In this document: piece by piece, positions 29,264 to 38,253 of the stretch
Layout of the letters: each line of letters starts with the position of its first letter
How positions within the stretch are numbered: position 1 is the stretch's first letter
Made by a program: the position numbers and the translations under genes
Notes under the pieces: model-generated
Told to the model about the DNA's origin: nothing
Seen by the model: only the letters and a program-made list of their open reading frames with translations
Databases searched by the model: none
Source: Ramlibacter cellulosilyticus
Lineage (GTDB): Bacteria; Pseudomonadota; Gammaproteobacteria; Burkholderiales; Burkholderiaceae_C
Assembly: GCF_014297465.1 (NCBI RefSeq)
Contig: NZ_JACORT010000004.1
Coordinates: 186,001 to 250,000 of the forward strand
DNA length: 64,000 nt
Reading direction: 5' to 3'

Positions 29264-30529
29264 TTAAATATCGAACAGCAGCCGCGCCGGATCTTCCAGC
29301 GCTTCCTTCATCGCCACCAGGCCCAGCACGGCTTCGCGGCCGTCGATGATGCGGTGGTCGTAGGACATCGCCAGGTAGTTCATCGGGCGGATCACGATCT
29401 GGCCGTTCTCCACCACCGCGCGGTCCTTGGTCGCGTGCACGCCCAGGATGGCCGACTGCGGCGGGTTGATGATGGGGGTGGACAGCATCGAGCCGAACAC
29501 GCCGCCGTTGGAGATGGAGAACGTGCCGCCGGTGAGCTCTTCCAGGCCCAGCTTGCCGTCACGAGCTTTCTGGCCAAACTCGGCGATCTTCTTCTCGATG
29601 TCGGCGAAGGACATCTGATCCGCGTTGCGCAGGATGGGCACCACCAGGCCGCGCGGCGAACCCACCGCGATGCCGATGTCGAAGTAGCCGTGGTAGACGA
29701 TGTCGTTGCCGTCCACCGAGGCGTTGAGCACCGGGTACTTCTTCAGCGCGTGCACGGCCGCCTTCACGAAGAAGGACATGAAGCCGATCTTGACGCCGTG
29801 CTCCTTCTCGAACTTCTCCTGGAAGCGCTTGCGCATCTCCATCACGGGCGCCATGTTCACCTCGTTGAAGGTGGTCAGGATGGCGTTGGTGGACTGCGAC
29901 TGCAGCAGGCGCTCGGCCACGCGGGCGCGCAGGCGCGACATCGGCACGCGCTGCTCGGGGCGGTCGCCCAGGTCGGCGGGCGCCACCGGGGCGGAGACCT
30001 GCTGCAGCGGCGCGCGGGCCGGGGCAGCGGCGGGCGCCGCCGGGGCCTTGGCGGTCGCGCCGGACGCGAGGGCGCCGATCACGTCGCCCTTGGTGACGCG
30101 GCCATCGCGGCCGGTGCCGGCCACGGAGCCGGCGGCCAGGTTGTTGTCCGCCATCATCTTGGCGGCGGCGGGCATCGCCACGTCCGACTTGGAGCCACCG
30201 GCGCCGGGTGCCGCGGCGCTGGACGTGGCAGCGGCCGGCTTGGCCGCCGCGGGAGCGGCAGCCGCCGGCGCGGCGGCGCTCGCCTTGCCTTCGCTGTCGA
30301 TCTTCGCGATCACCTGGTCCGAGGTCACGGTGCCGCCGTCGGCCACCACGATCTCCGCCATCACGCCGGCGCTGGGGGCCGGCACTTCGAGCACCACCTT
30401 GTCGGTCTCGATCTCGATCAGGATCTCGTCCTGCGCCACGGCCTCGCCGGGCTTCTTCTTCCACTGCAGCAAGGTCGCTTCGGCAACCGACTCGGACAGT
30501 TGCGGGACCTTCACGTCAACGATAGCCAT
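29264..30529 (-). CDS. sucB: Dihydrolipoyl succinyltransferase (E2) of 2-oxoglutarate dehydrogenase
   Basis: Transfers the succinyl group to CoA. The 421-residue protein starts [21 protein letters not shown] with the lipoyl domain (lipoyl lysine in [11 protein letters not shown], about 42), an Ala/Pro linker, the E3-binding domain ([29 protein letters not shown], about 130-158) and the catalytic domain with H392 in SYDHRIIDG. The start is ATG 30529; upstream open frame holds only a repeat. Middle gene of sucA-sucB-lpd. Confidence 0.96.
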   Translation of the reverse strand: MAIVDVKVPQLSESVAEATLLQWKKKPGEAVAQDEILIEIETDKVVLEVPAPSAGVMAEIVVADGGTVTSDQVIAKIDSEGKASAAAPAAAAPAAAKPAAATSSAAAPGAGGSKSDVAMPAAAKMMADNNLAAGSVAGTGRDGRVTKGDVIGALASGATAKAPAAPAAAPARAPLQQVSAPVAPADLGDRPEQRVPMSRLRARVAERLLQSQSTNAILTTFNEVNMAPVMEMRKRFQEKFEKEHGVKIGFMSFFVKAAVHALKKYPVLNASVDGNDIVYHGYFDIGIAVGSPRGLVVPILRNADQMSFADIEKKIAEFGQKARDGKLGLEELTGGTFSISNGGVFGSMLSTPIINPPQSAILGVHATKDRAVVENGQIVIRPMNYLAMSYDHRIIDGREAVLGLVAMKEALEDPARLLFDI

Positions 30530-30566
30530 TTGTGTTCTTTCTGGATTCGGGAGCGCGCCAGACATC

Positions 30567-30626
30567 GTCATTCCCGCGAAGGCGGGAACCCAGGGCGCCC
30601 TGGGCCCCCGCCTGCGCGGGGGTGAC
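30567..30626. repeat. CGTCATTCCCGCGAAGGCGGG-type palindromic repeat between sucA and sucB
   Basis: GTCATTCCCGCGAAGGCGGG followed by AACCCAGGGCGCCCTGGG and CCCCCGCCTGCGCGGGGGTG then ACG. Two nested palindromes flanked by GTCA and TGAC ends. This is the common proteobacterial intergenic palindrome style; a shorter relative is at 44904-44934. Confidence 0.8.
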
Positions 30627-30634
30627 GAAGGGCC

Positions 30635-33508
30635 TTACTTCGAGAGCACGAAGCCCTTGAGCTTCGAGAACGCCGCATCCACCAGCGCCTTCTGCTGCTC
30701 GGTGTGCAGGTGCGAATACCCCACGGCGGGCGACGCGGACGCCGGGCGGCCGGCATAACCCAGCTTCTGGCCTTCGCTCATGTTCTCGTGCAGGTTGTGC
30801 TGGATGAAGAACCAGGCGCCCTGGTTCTGCGGCTCGTCCTGGCACCACACGATGTCGGTCGCGTTGGGGTACTTCTTCAGCTCCGTCGCGAACGCCTTGT
30901 GCGGGAACGGGTACAGCTGCTCGACGCGGATGATCGCCACGTCGTCGGTCCCCTTCTCCTCGCGCTTCTTGGCCAGGTCGTAGTAGACCTTGCCCGAGCA
31001 AACGACGAGGCGCTTGACCTTGTCGGCCTTCAGGTCCTTGTGCTGGTCCGGGATCACCGTCTGGAAGCTGCCCTTCGTGAACTCGGCGAGCGGGGACGTG
31101 GCGTCCTTGTTCCGCAGCAGCGACTTCGGCGTCATGATCACCAGCGGCTTGCGCAGGTTGCGCACCATCTGGCGGCGCAGCACGTGGAAGATCTGGCTGG
31201 CCGTCGTCGGCTGCACCACCTGCATGTTGGCGTCCGCGGACAGCTGCATGAAGCGCTCGAGGCGCGCGGAGCTGTGCTCCGGGCCCTGCCCTTCGTAGCC
31301 GTGCGGCAGCATCAGGGTGATGCCGTTGACGCGGCCCCACTTCACCTCGCCCGAGGCGATGAACTGGTCGATGACGACCTGCGCGCCGTTGGCGAAGTCG
31401 CCGAACTGCGCTTCCCAGATCACGAGCGTGTTCGGGTCGTTGGAGGCGTAGCCGTACTCGAAGCCCAGCACCGCCTCTTCCGACAGGATGGAGTCGATGC
31501 AGACGAAGGGCGCCTGGTTCTCCGCCACGTTCTGCAGCGGCACGTAGGTGCCGACGTCCCACTTCTCGCGGTTCTGGTCGTGCAGCACGGCGTGGCGGTG
31601 CACGAAGGTGCCGCGGCCCACGTCCTCGCCCGAGAGGCGCACGGGGTAGCCGGAGGCGACCAGCGAGGCGAAGGCCATGTGCTCGCCCATGCCCCAGTCG
31701 ACGTTGACGTCGCCGCGGCCCATGGCGGCGCGGTCTTCCAGCACCTTCTTCACCAGCGGGTGCACGGCGAAGTCGGACGGCACGGTGGTGATGCGCTCGG
31801 CGAGGCGCTTCCACTCGGCGAGCGGGATGGCGGTGTCGGCCGCGTCGGTCCACTTCTTGCCGAGGAAGGGCGCCCAGTCGACGGCGTACTTGCTCTTGAA
31901 GTTGGACAGCACCGGGTCGACCGTGTGCTTGCCGGCGTCCATCGCGGCGCGGTAGGCCTTGACCATGTCGTCGCCGAGCGTGTCGCCCAGGCCCTGCGTG
32001 GCCAGCTTGTCGGCGTACAGCTTGCGCGTGCCGGGGTGCGCCGCGATCTTCTTGTACATCAGCGGCTGCGTCAGCGCGGGCGTGTCCTGCTCGTTGTGGC
32101 CCAGCTTGCGGAAGCACACGATGTCGATCACGACATCCTTGTTGAACTCCATGCGGTACTCGAGCGCGAGCTGCGTCGCGAGCACCACGGCTTCCGGATC
32201 GTCGCCGTTCACGTGCAGCACCGGCGCCTCGATCATCTTCACGATGTCCGTGCAGTACAGCGTGGAGCGCGCGTCGCGCGGGTCGGAGGTGGTGAAGCCG
32301 ATCTGGTTGTTGATGACGATGTGCACCGTGCCGCCCGTGTAGTAGCCACGGGTCTCGGCCAGCGCCAGCGTCTCCTGCACCACGCCCTGGCCGGCGATGG
32401 CGGCGTCGCCGTGCACGAGCACGGGCAGCACCTGGTTGCCCTTGGCGTCGCCGCGGCGGTCCATGCGGGCGCGGGTGGAGCCCTCGACCACCGGGTTCAC
32501 GATCTCCAGGTGCGACGGGTTGAAGGCCAGCGACAGGTGCACCGGGCCGCCGGGGGTGCTGACGTCGGAGCTGAAGCCCTGGTGGTACTTCACGTCGCCG
32601 GCGGGCAGGTCCTCGGGAGCGGTGTGCTCGAACTCGGCGAACAGGTCCTTGGGCATCTTGCCCAGGGTGTTGACCAGCACGTTCAGGCGGCCGCGGTGGG
32701 CCATGCCGATCACGACTTCCTGCACGCCGCGGGCGCCGGCCTGCTGCACCAGTTCGTCCATCGAGGCGATGAAGCTCTCGCCGCCTTCCAGCGAGAAGCG
32801 CTTCTGGCCGACGTACTTGGTGTGGAGGAAGCGCTCGAGGCCTTCGGCCGCGGTCAGGCGGTCGAGGATGTGCTTCTTCTTCTCGGCGTTGAAGCTGGGC
32901 TTGGAACGGATCGCTTCCAGCTTCTGCTGCCACCAGCGCTTGTGGCCCTGGTCGCTGATGTACATGAATTCGGCGCCGATGGTCCCGCAGTAGGTCTCGC
33001 GCAGCGCGTTCATCAGCTCGCGCAGCGACATGCTCTGCTTGCCGAAGAAGGTGTTGCTGGTGTTGAACACCGCTTCCTGGTCGGCATCGGTGAAGCCGTA
33101 GAAGGACGGCTCCAGCTCGGGGATGTTCTCGCGCACGTCGCGCTTGAGCGGGTCGAGGTCGGCCCAGCGGGCGCCGACGTTGCGGTAGGCGGCGATCAGC
33201 TGCTGGACGGCCGTGCCCTTGCGGGCGAGTTCGGGGTCGCCACCGGCGGCCACGACGACGCGGGTGCCGCCCTGCTTGGCGCGCTGCGCGAAGGCGTTGA
33301 CGACCGGGAGGTGGGGGACGTCCTTGGCGTTGCTGCCGTCGACGGCGGGAACGTTCTGGAGGGCGTCGAAGTACTCGCGCCAGTGGTCGGGCACGCTGCC
33401 CGGGTTCGCGAGGTAGTTTTCATACATCTCCTCGACGTACGGCGCGTTGCCGCCGAAGAGATAGGTGTTTCCGCGGTACGCGGAATAGATCGAGCTCTGA
33501 TCGCTCAT
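30635..33508 (-). CDS. sucA: 2-oxoglutarate dehydrogenase E1 component
   Basis: Thiamine-dependent E1 that decarboxylates 2-oxoglutarate in the TCA cycle. The 957-residue protein opens MSDQSSIYSAYRGNTYLFGGNAPYVEEMYENYLANP-like (N-terminal E2-interaction helix), has GMAHRGRLNVLVN (about 258), a thiamine-binding GDAAIAGQGVVQETL region (about 349) with NNQIGFTTS, and the transketolase-like C-terminal half with LPHGYEGQGPEHSSARLERF. Length and blocks are normal. First gene of the sucA-sucB-lpd operon; a promoter candidate lies 125-155 bases upstream. Confidence 0.97.
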   Translation of the reverse strand: MSDQSSIYSAYRGNTYLFGGNAPYVEEMYENYLANPGSVPDHWREYFDALQNVPAVDGSNAKDVPHLPVVNAFAQRAKQGGTRVVVAAGGDPELARKGTAVQQLIAAYRNVGARWADLDPLKRDVRENIPELEPSFYGFTDADQEAVFNTSNTFFGKQSMSLRELMNALRETYCGTIGAEFMYISDQGHKRWWQQKLEAIRSKPSFNAEKKKHILDRLTAAEGLERFLHTKYVGQKRFSLEGGESFIASMDELVQQAGARGVQEVVIGMAHRGRLNVLVNTLGKMPKDLFAEFEHTAPEDLPAGDVKYHQGFSSDVSTPGGPVHLSLAFNPSHLEIVNPVVEGSTRARMDRRGDAKGNQVLPVLVHGDAAIAGQGVVQETLALAETRGYYTGGTVHIVINNQIGFTTSDPRDARSTLYCTDIVKMIEAPVLHVNGDDPEAVVLATQLALEYRMEFNKDVVIDIVCFRKLGHNEQDTPALTQPLMYKKIAAHPGTRKLYADKLATQGLGDTLGDDMVKAYRAAMDAGKHTVDPVLSNFKSKYAVDWAPFLGKKWTDAADTAIPLAEWKRLAERITTVPSDFAVHPLVKKVLEDRAAMGRGDVNVDWGMGEHMAFASLVASGYPVRLSGEDVGRGTFVHRHAVLHDQNREKWDVGTYVPLQNVAENQAPFVCIDSILSEEAVLGFEYGYASNDPNTLVIWEAQFGDFANGAQVVIDQFIASGEVKWGRVNGITLMLPHGYEGQGPEHSSARLERFMQLSADANMQVVQPTTASQIFHVLRRQMVRNLRKPLVIMTPKSLLRNKDATSPLAEFTKGSFQTVIPDQHKDLKADKVKRLVVCSGKVYYDLAKKREEKGTDDVAIIRVEQLYPFPHKAFATELKKYPNATDIVWCQDEPQNQGAWFFIQHNLHENMSEGQKLGYAGRPASASPAVGYSHLHTEQQKALVDAAFSKLKGFVLSK

Positions 33509-33633
33509 CCTGTTGCGCTACTTTCCGCTCCCCTGCAGGGAGCCTGAGCTGGTTGGAAAACCTTCCGCGACACGGCTTTACCGATTGGCGGATGCGACTG
33601 TGGGGGAAGGGCCCTGGGTCTGGTTGCGGGCGG

Positions 33634-33663
33634 ATTGTGCCATCGAACCCGGGTTTTCACCAA
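33634..33663 (-). promoter_or_regulatory. Candidate sigma-70 promoter for the sucA operon
   Basis: On the minus strand TTGGTG (33663-33658) and CACAAT (33639-33634) are spaced by 18 bases, about 125 bases before the sucA ATG. The match to TTGACA/TATAAT is moderate (3/6 and 4/6), so this is a suggestion only. Confidence 0.35.
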
Positions 33664-33695
33664 GGTGAGGCCGGAAGCGCCTGCCGCAAGTGCGG

Positions 33696-35588
33696 TCAGG
33701 ACGCCACGAGATCCTTGATCTGCTGCAGAGCCGCCGGGTCTTCGATCGTCGTCAGGTCGCCCGGATCGCGGCCTTCGCACACCGCCTGGATCGCGCGGCG
33801 CAGCAGCTTGCCGCTGCGCGTCTTGGGCAGGACGGTCACGAAGCGCACGCGCGCGGGACGCGCAACGGCGCCCAGCGTGTCGTCGACCACCTTCATCACC
33901 TCGCCTTCGAGCTTCAGGCGGGCCTTGTCGTCGACGAGCGCCGAGGCGTCCTTGACGACGGCAAAGGCCATGGCGACCTGGCCCTTGAGCGGATCGGCGA
34001 CGCCCACGACCGCGACTTCGGCGATGTTGGGATGGCCGGAGATGCTCTCCTCGATCTCGCGCGTGCCGAGCCGGTGGCCGGCCACGTTGATCACGTCGTC
34101 GGTGCGGCCCAGGATGTAGAAGTAGCCGTCCTCGTCGCGGATGCCCCAGTCGAAGGTGCTGTACACCTGCCGGCCCGGGATGCTGGACCAGTAGGTCTGG
34201 ACGAAGCGCTCGTCGTCGCGCCACACCGTCTGCATGAAGCCGGGCGGCGTCGGCCCCTCGAGGACCACCACGCCCTTCTGGCCGGCCCCGGTGAGCTCCT
34301 CGCCGGTGGACTCGTGCACCAGGCGCACGTCGAAGCCGTACATGGGCACGCCGGGGCTGCCGAACTTGCTGGCCTTCTTCTCGATGCCGTTGGCCACCGT
34401 GAGGATCGGCCAGCCGCTCTCGGTCTGCCAGTAGTTGTCGATGATGGGCACGCCCAGGCCGTCGCTGATCCAGCGGGCGGTGGGCTCGTCGAGCGGCTCG
34501 CCCGCGAGGAACAGCGCCTTGAGGCTGGAGAGGTCGTGCTTCTTCAGGAAGGCCGGATCCTGCTTCTTCAGCACGCGCACCGCGGTCGGCGCGCTGAACA
34601 TCGAGGCCACCTTGTACTTCTCGACGAGGTTCCACCAGATGCCGGCGTCCGGGCGGATCGGCAGGCCCTCGTACAGGATGGTGGCCATGCCGGCGATCAG
34701 CGGCCCGTAGACGATGTAGCTGTGGCCGACCACCCAGCCGATGTCGCTGGTCGAGAAGTAGGTCTCGCCCGGCTTGCCGAGGAAGATGTGCTTCATGCTC
34801 GCCGCGAGCGCCACGGCATAGCCGCCGACGTCGCGCTGCACGCCCTTGGGCCGGCCCGTGGTGCCGCTGGTGTAGAGCGTGTAGCTGATGTCGGTGGCGT
34901 CCAGCCAGGCGCAGGGCACCTGCGTGCGCTGGTGCCGGTCGGCCAGCGTGGCCCAGTCGTGGTCGCGGCCGGCCACCTTTTCCATCGGCGCGAGCTTGCG
35001 GTCCACGAGCAGCACGGCGCCCGGCTTGTGCTGCGAGAGCCGGATGCTTTCGTCCAGCAGCGGCTTGTACGGCACGACCTTGCCGCCGCGCGACCCCGCG
35101 TCGGCGCTGACCACGACCTTGGGCGTGGCATCCTCGATGCGCGAGGCGAGCGACACCGAGGCGAAGCCGCCGAACACGACCGAGTGGATGGCGCCGAGGC
35201 GCGCGCACGCGAGCATCGCGAACACGGCTTCGGGGATCATCGGCATGTAGACCAGCACGCGGTCGCCGCGGCCGACGCCGAGCGTTGCCAGCACGGCGGC
35301 CATGCGCTGCACCTCGGCGTGCAGTTCGCGGAAGGTGTAGACCTTTTCCTGCCCGGTCTCCGTGGAGACGTAGATCAGCGCCGCCTGGTCCGCGCGCTGC
35401 GCGAGGTGGCGGTCGACGGCGTTGTGGCACAGGTTGGTGCGGCCGCCGGCGAACCAGCGGTAGAACGGCGGGCGGCTCGCGTCGCAGATGGTGGCCGGCG
35501 GCGTCTCCCAGTCGACCAGCTTCGCCTGCTCCGCCCAGAAGGCGTCGCGATCCTCGATCGAACGCCTGTAGAAGTCCGCGTACCCCAT
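33696..35588 (-). CDS. prpE: Propionyl-CoA synthetase (acyl-CoA synthetase, PrpE type)
   Basis: Activates propionate (or acetate) to the CoA ester via an acyl-adenylate. The 630-residue protein has DFYRRSIEDRDAFWAEQAKLVDW, the AMP-binding motif YTSGTTGRPKGV (about 231), DIGWVVGHSYIVYGPL, and the C-terminal acylation-sensitive lysine in TRSGKLLRRA. The start ATG 35588 has an AGGAG ribosome site. The N-terminal GYADFYRRSIED is more like PrpE than the longer Acs. It lies upstream of sucA on the same strand with a promoter-sized gap, so it is probably a separate unit. Confidence 0.9.
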   Translation of the reverse strand: MGYADFYRRSIEDRDAFWAEQAKLVDWETPPATICDASRPPFYRWFAGGRTNLCHNAVDRHLAQRADQAALIYVSTETGQEKVYTFRELHAEVQRMAAVLATLGVGRGDRVLVYMPMIPEAVFAMLACARLGAIHSVVFGGFASVSLASRIEDATPKVVVSADAGSRGGKVVPYKPLLDESIRLSQHKPGAVLLVDRKLAPMEKVAGRDHDWATLADRHQRTQVPCAWLDATDISYTLYTSGTTGRPKGVQRDVGGYAVALAASMKHIFLGKPGETYFSTSDIGWVVGHSYIVYGPLIAGMATILYEGLPIRPDAGIWWNLVEKYKVASMFSAPTAVRVLKKQDPAFLKKHDLSSLKALFLAGEPLDEPTARWISDGLGVPIIDNYWQTESGWPILTVANGIEKKASKFGSPGVPMYGFDVRLVHESTGEELTGAGQKGVVVLEGPTPPGFMQTVWRDDERFVQTYWSSIPGRQVYSTFDWGIRDEDGYFYILGRTDDVINVAGHRLGTREIEESISGHPNIAEVAVVGVADPLKGQVAMAFAVVKDASALVDDKARLKLEGEVMKVVDDTLGAVARPARVRFVTVLPKTRSGKLLRRAIQAVCEGRDPGDLTTIEDPAALQQIKDLVAS

Positions 35589-35659
35589 GCCGTGTCTCCT
35601 GTGCTGTCCGGCGCATTGTGGGCACCGGGCTTGCCGCAGGCTGACAGGCCGCGGCAGGC

Positions 35660-36265
35660 CTATTTGACGATGCTCAAGACTTCCTTGAACCGGGGATGTC
35701 CCGCATCCCGCAGCCATTCGAAGGCGACCATCTCGGTGGTCACGAGCTCGGCGCCGGCGCCGGCGAGGCGGTCGAAGGCGGCGTCGCGGTTGCGCTCACT
35801 GCGCGAGCTGCAGGCGTCGGTGACGACCCAGACCTCGAGCTCCTCCTCCAGCAGGCCCAGCGCCGTCTGCATCAGGCACACGTGCGCTTCGCAGCCGGCG
35901 AGCACGATCATCTCGCGGCCCGGCGCCGGGGCCGGGGCGGCCTTCTGCAGGTGCTTGGGCAGGCTGCGCGCGTTGCCGCCCTGCTGGCGCGGCGCCGGCT
36001 TGAGCCGGGGCAGCAGCACGCTGGTGCCGTCGAACGCCATCTTGGGCAGCACGCGGCCGGCCACGAGCGGCTGCAGCGCCTCCACGGTGCCGCCCAGGCC
36101 CTCCGGGTTTTCTTCGGTGGCCCAGACGGGCACCTGCAGCAGCTGCGCGATGCGCGCGAGGCGCTGCGCGTTGGCCACGACGAGGTCGGCCTCGTGGATG
36201 GCGGGCAGGAGGCGGGACTGGTAGTCGACCAGCACCAGTTGCGATTCTTCGGCGTCCAGGAGCAT
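35660..36265 (-). CDS. Isochorismatase-family cysteine hydrolase
   Basis: The 201-residue protein has the isochorismatase fold with the catalytic triad visible: D14 in LVLVDYQSRLLP, a lysine in LPKMAFDGTS, and the cysteine in LAGCEAHVCLMQTA. Such proteins hydrolyse amides or related substrates (nicotinamidase, YcaC-like); the specific substrate is unknown. A stretch rich in Lys/Pro/Gln (APRQQGGNARSLPKHLQKAAPAPAPG) interrupts the domain and is not common in the family. It lies upstream of prpE and divergent from the kinase gene. Confidence 0.85.
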   Translation of the reverse strand: MLLDAEESQLVLVDYQSRLLPAIHEADLVVANAQRLARIAQLLQVPVWATEENPEGLGGTVEALQPLVAGRVLPKMAFDGTSVLLPRLKPAPRQQGGNARSLPKHLQKAAPAPAPGREMIVLAGCEAHVCLMQTALGLLEEELEVWVVTDACSSRSERNRDAAFDRLAGAGAELVTTEMVAFEWLRDAGHPRFKEVLSIVK

Positions 36266-36364
36266 GCGGAAATCCTTTGGCCCCGATTATTCCAGCGCGC
36301 GTTAGGGAACAGGCTTACTTACCCGGCCGCGCAACCCGACGGTAAACTCGCTGCCCACCCTCTC

Positions 36365-37459
36365 ATGTCCAGTCGCGCAGTTCTCGATTCGAAACCCATC
36401 CGGCTGCTGTGCGTGGAGGACAACCCGGACGACGTGGAGCTGATGGGGATCGCCCTCGAACGGGCCGACCCCGTGCGGCGCTACGAGCTGCACCGCGTCG
36501 ACAACGCGGCGAGCTTCGTCGCCGCCCTCGACGGCGACTGGGACGTGATCCTCTGCGACTTCAACCTGCCGCGGTTCTCCCCGTACGCCGCCCTGCAGAT
36601 CCTCGTCACGCGCCGCAGCAACGTGCCCCTGATCGTGCTGACGCGCGCCATCGGCGAGGAAGCCGCGGTGCACGTGCTGCGCTGCGGCGCCAAGGACTAC
36701 TTGACCAAGGACAAGCTGGGCACCCTGCCCCAGATCATCGGCCGGGTGCTCGAGGAACGGCGGCGCGCGCAGGAGAAGGAACGGCTGGACGCGGAACTGC
36801 AGGGCGCCTATGCGCGCCTGAAGGAACTGTCGGCGCGCTTCGTGCTCGCCCAGGAGCGGGAACGCTCGCACATCTCGCGCGAGCTGCACGACCAGCTCGG
36901 GCAGACGCTCACGGCGGTGGTGATCCACCTGCACGCGGCGGACCGCGCGGGCGACGCCGACGTCCGGCGCAAGCACAACACGACGGCGGCGGAACTCGCC
37001 AACGGCGCGCTGCAGCAGCTCAAGACGCTGTCCTTCTCGCTGCGGCCCGCGCAGCTGGACCTGCTGGGGCTCGTGCCCGCGGTGCAGTCGGCCATGCAGC
37101 GCATCGCGGAGCCCGCGGGCCTGCGCTGCGAGGTCTCCACCCGCGGGCAGGAGCCGGAACGGCTGGAGGAGAACGCGGCGGTCGCGGTGCGGCTGGTGCA
37201 GGAGGCGCTGACCAACACGGTGCGGCATGCAAAGGCATCGACCGTGTGGGTGCGCCTGCGCTTCCTGCCGCGCGGCCGCATCAGCGTGCTGATCGCCGAC
37301 GACGGCATCGGCTTCGACAAGGCCGCGGTGCTCGATGGGCACCAGAGCGAGAGGAATATCGGCTTGTACGGGATGATCGAAAGGACGGAACTTGCCGGCG
37401 GACGGTTGCACATCCGCACCCGCGAAGGTGGCGGCGTGGCGATCCGTGCGGTATTGTGA
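36365..37459 (+). CDS. Receiver-histidine kinase hybrid (NarX-type transmitter)
   Basis: This 364-residue cytosolic protein begins with a receiver domain (RLLCVEDNPDDVELM; phospho-acceptor D65 in VILCDFNLPRFSP; K in DYLTKDKLG). It continues with a coiled linker (ERRRAQEKERLDAEL) and a HisKA_3 transmitter with H175 in SHISRELHDQLGQTL, N box QEALTNTVRHAKAS and G box ADDGIGFD. There is no membrane segment, so the kinase is probably driven through the receiver by another protein. It lies 17 bases upstream of its likely partner, a LuxR-type regulator. Confidence 0.92.
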   Translation: MSSRAVLDSKPIRLLCVEDNPDDVELMGIALERADPVRRYELHRVDNAASFVAALDGDWDVILCDFNLPRFSPYAALQILVTRRSNVPLIVLTRAIGEEAAVHVLRCGAKDYLTKDKLGTLPQIIGRVLEERRRAQEKERLDAELQGAYARLKELSARFVLAQERERSHISRELHDQLGQTLTAVVIHLHAADRAGDADVRRKHNTTAAELANGALQQLKTLSFSLRPAQLDLLGLVPAVQSAMQRIAEPAGLRCEVSTRGQEPERLEENAAVAVRLVQEALTNTVRHAKASTVWVRLRFLPRGRISVLIADDGIGFDKAAVLDGHQSERNIGLYGMIERTELAGGRLHIRTREGGGVAIRAVL

Positions 37460-37476
37460 AAGAGAAGGAGGGCACC

Positions 37477-38130
37477 ATGATCCAGAAGAACTCGAACGCT
37501 TCCCTGCCCATCCAGGTGGTGCTCGCGGACGACCACGACCTCGTCCGCTCGGGCATCAAGGCCCTGCTGTCCACGGTGGACGGGGTGCAGGTGATCGCCG
37601 AAGCGCGCAACGGCAACGAACTGCTGCAGCTGCTCGAGTCGGTGAAGCCCGATGTCGTGATGACCGACATCTCCATGCCCGGCATGGACGGCATCACCGC
37701 GATCGCGGAGATCCACGCGCGCTTCCCCGACGTGAAGGTGATCGTGCTGTCGATGTACGACACCGTGGATTTCGTCAAGCGCGCGGTCGCCAACGGCGCC
37801 TGCGGCTACCTGATGAAGGATGCGCCGCCGTTCGAGCTCGAACAGGCGCTGCGCAGCGTGATGGCCACCGGCAGCTACTTCAGCGCCGCGGTGGCGCAGC
37901 GGCTGCTGCAGCCGTCCGAACCGACGGTGGACGACGAACTCACCACGCGCCAGGTCGAGATCCTCACGCTGATCGCGCAAGGCAAGTCCGCCAAGGAGAT
38001 CGCCTTCGAGCTCGGGTTGAGCCCGAAGACCGTGGACGTGCACCGCGCCCGCATCATGGAGCGGCTGCGGCTGAACGACATCGCGAGCCTGACGCGGTAT
38101 GCGGTGCGCAAGGGGTTGGTGAAGGCGTAG
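37477..38130 (+). CDS. LuxR/NarL-type response regulator
   Basis: The 217-residue protein has a receiver domain (VVLADDHDLVRSGIKALLS, acidic D18-D19; phospho-acceptor D64 in VVMTDISMPGMDG; Lys in GYLMKDAP) and a C-terminal LuxR helix-turn-helix (LTTRQVEILTLIAQGKSAKEIAFELGLSPKTVDVHRARIMERL). It has a strong ribosome site, GAAGGAGGG, before ATG 37477. It follows the hybrid kinase and most likely receives its phosphate. A relative, FixJ-like, is at 54.6 kb. Confidence 0.94.
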   Translation: MIQKNSNASLPIQVVLADDHDLVRSGIKALLSTVDGVQVIAEARNGNELLQLLESVKPDVVMTDISMPGMDGITAIAEIHARFPDVKVIVLSMYDTVDFVKRAVANGACGYLMKDAPPFELEQALRSVMATGSYFSAAVAQRLLQPSEPTVDDELTTRQVEILTLIAQGKSAKEIAFELGLSPKTVDVHRARIMERLRLNDIASLTRYAVRKGLVKA

Positions 38131-38139
38131 GGCGATCGC

Positions 38140-38249
38140 TGGGGTGCGCTTCGCGCAACCCAGCCTACGGTGCGCTTCGCGCAATACAGCCTACGGACGT
38201 GGCGAACCCCGGCGCCCGTAGGCTGGGTTTCGCCGCAGGCGAACCCCAG
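38140..38249. repeat. Inverted repeat, GCGCAACCCAGCCTACG family (copy 2)
   Basis: GCTGGGGTGCGCTTCGCGCA and ACCCAGCCTACG, then a second partial unit GTGCGCTTCGCGCAATACAG, and the inverse CGTAGGCTGGGTTTCGCCGC with AGGCGAACCCCAGC. It fills the gap between the converging regulator and sugar dehydrogenase genes. Related to 4791-4882. Confidence 0.8.
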
Positions 38250-38253
38250 CAAA

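Noticed and set aside
30704-33547. A 947-codon open frame opposite sucA
   Set aside because: The translation is His/Val/Ala/Arg-rich without any domain, the mirror of sucA codon use; sucA is a certain gene.
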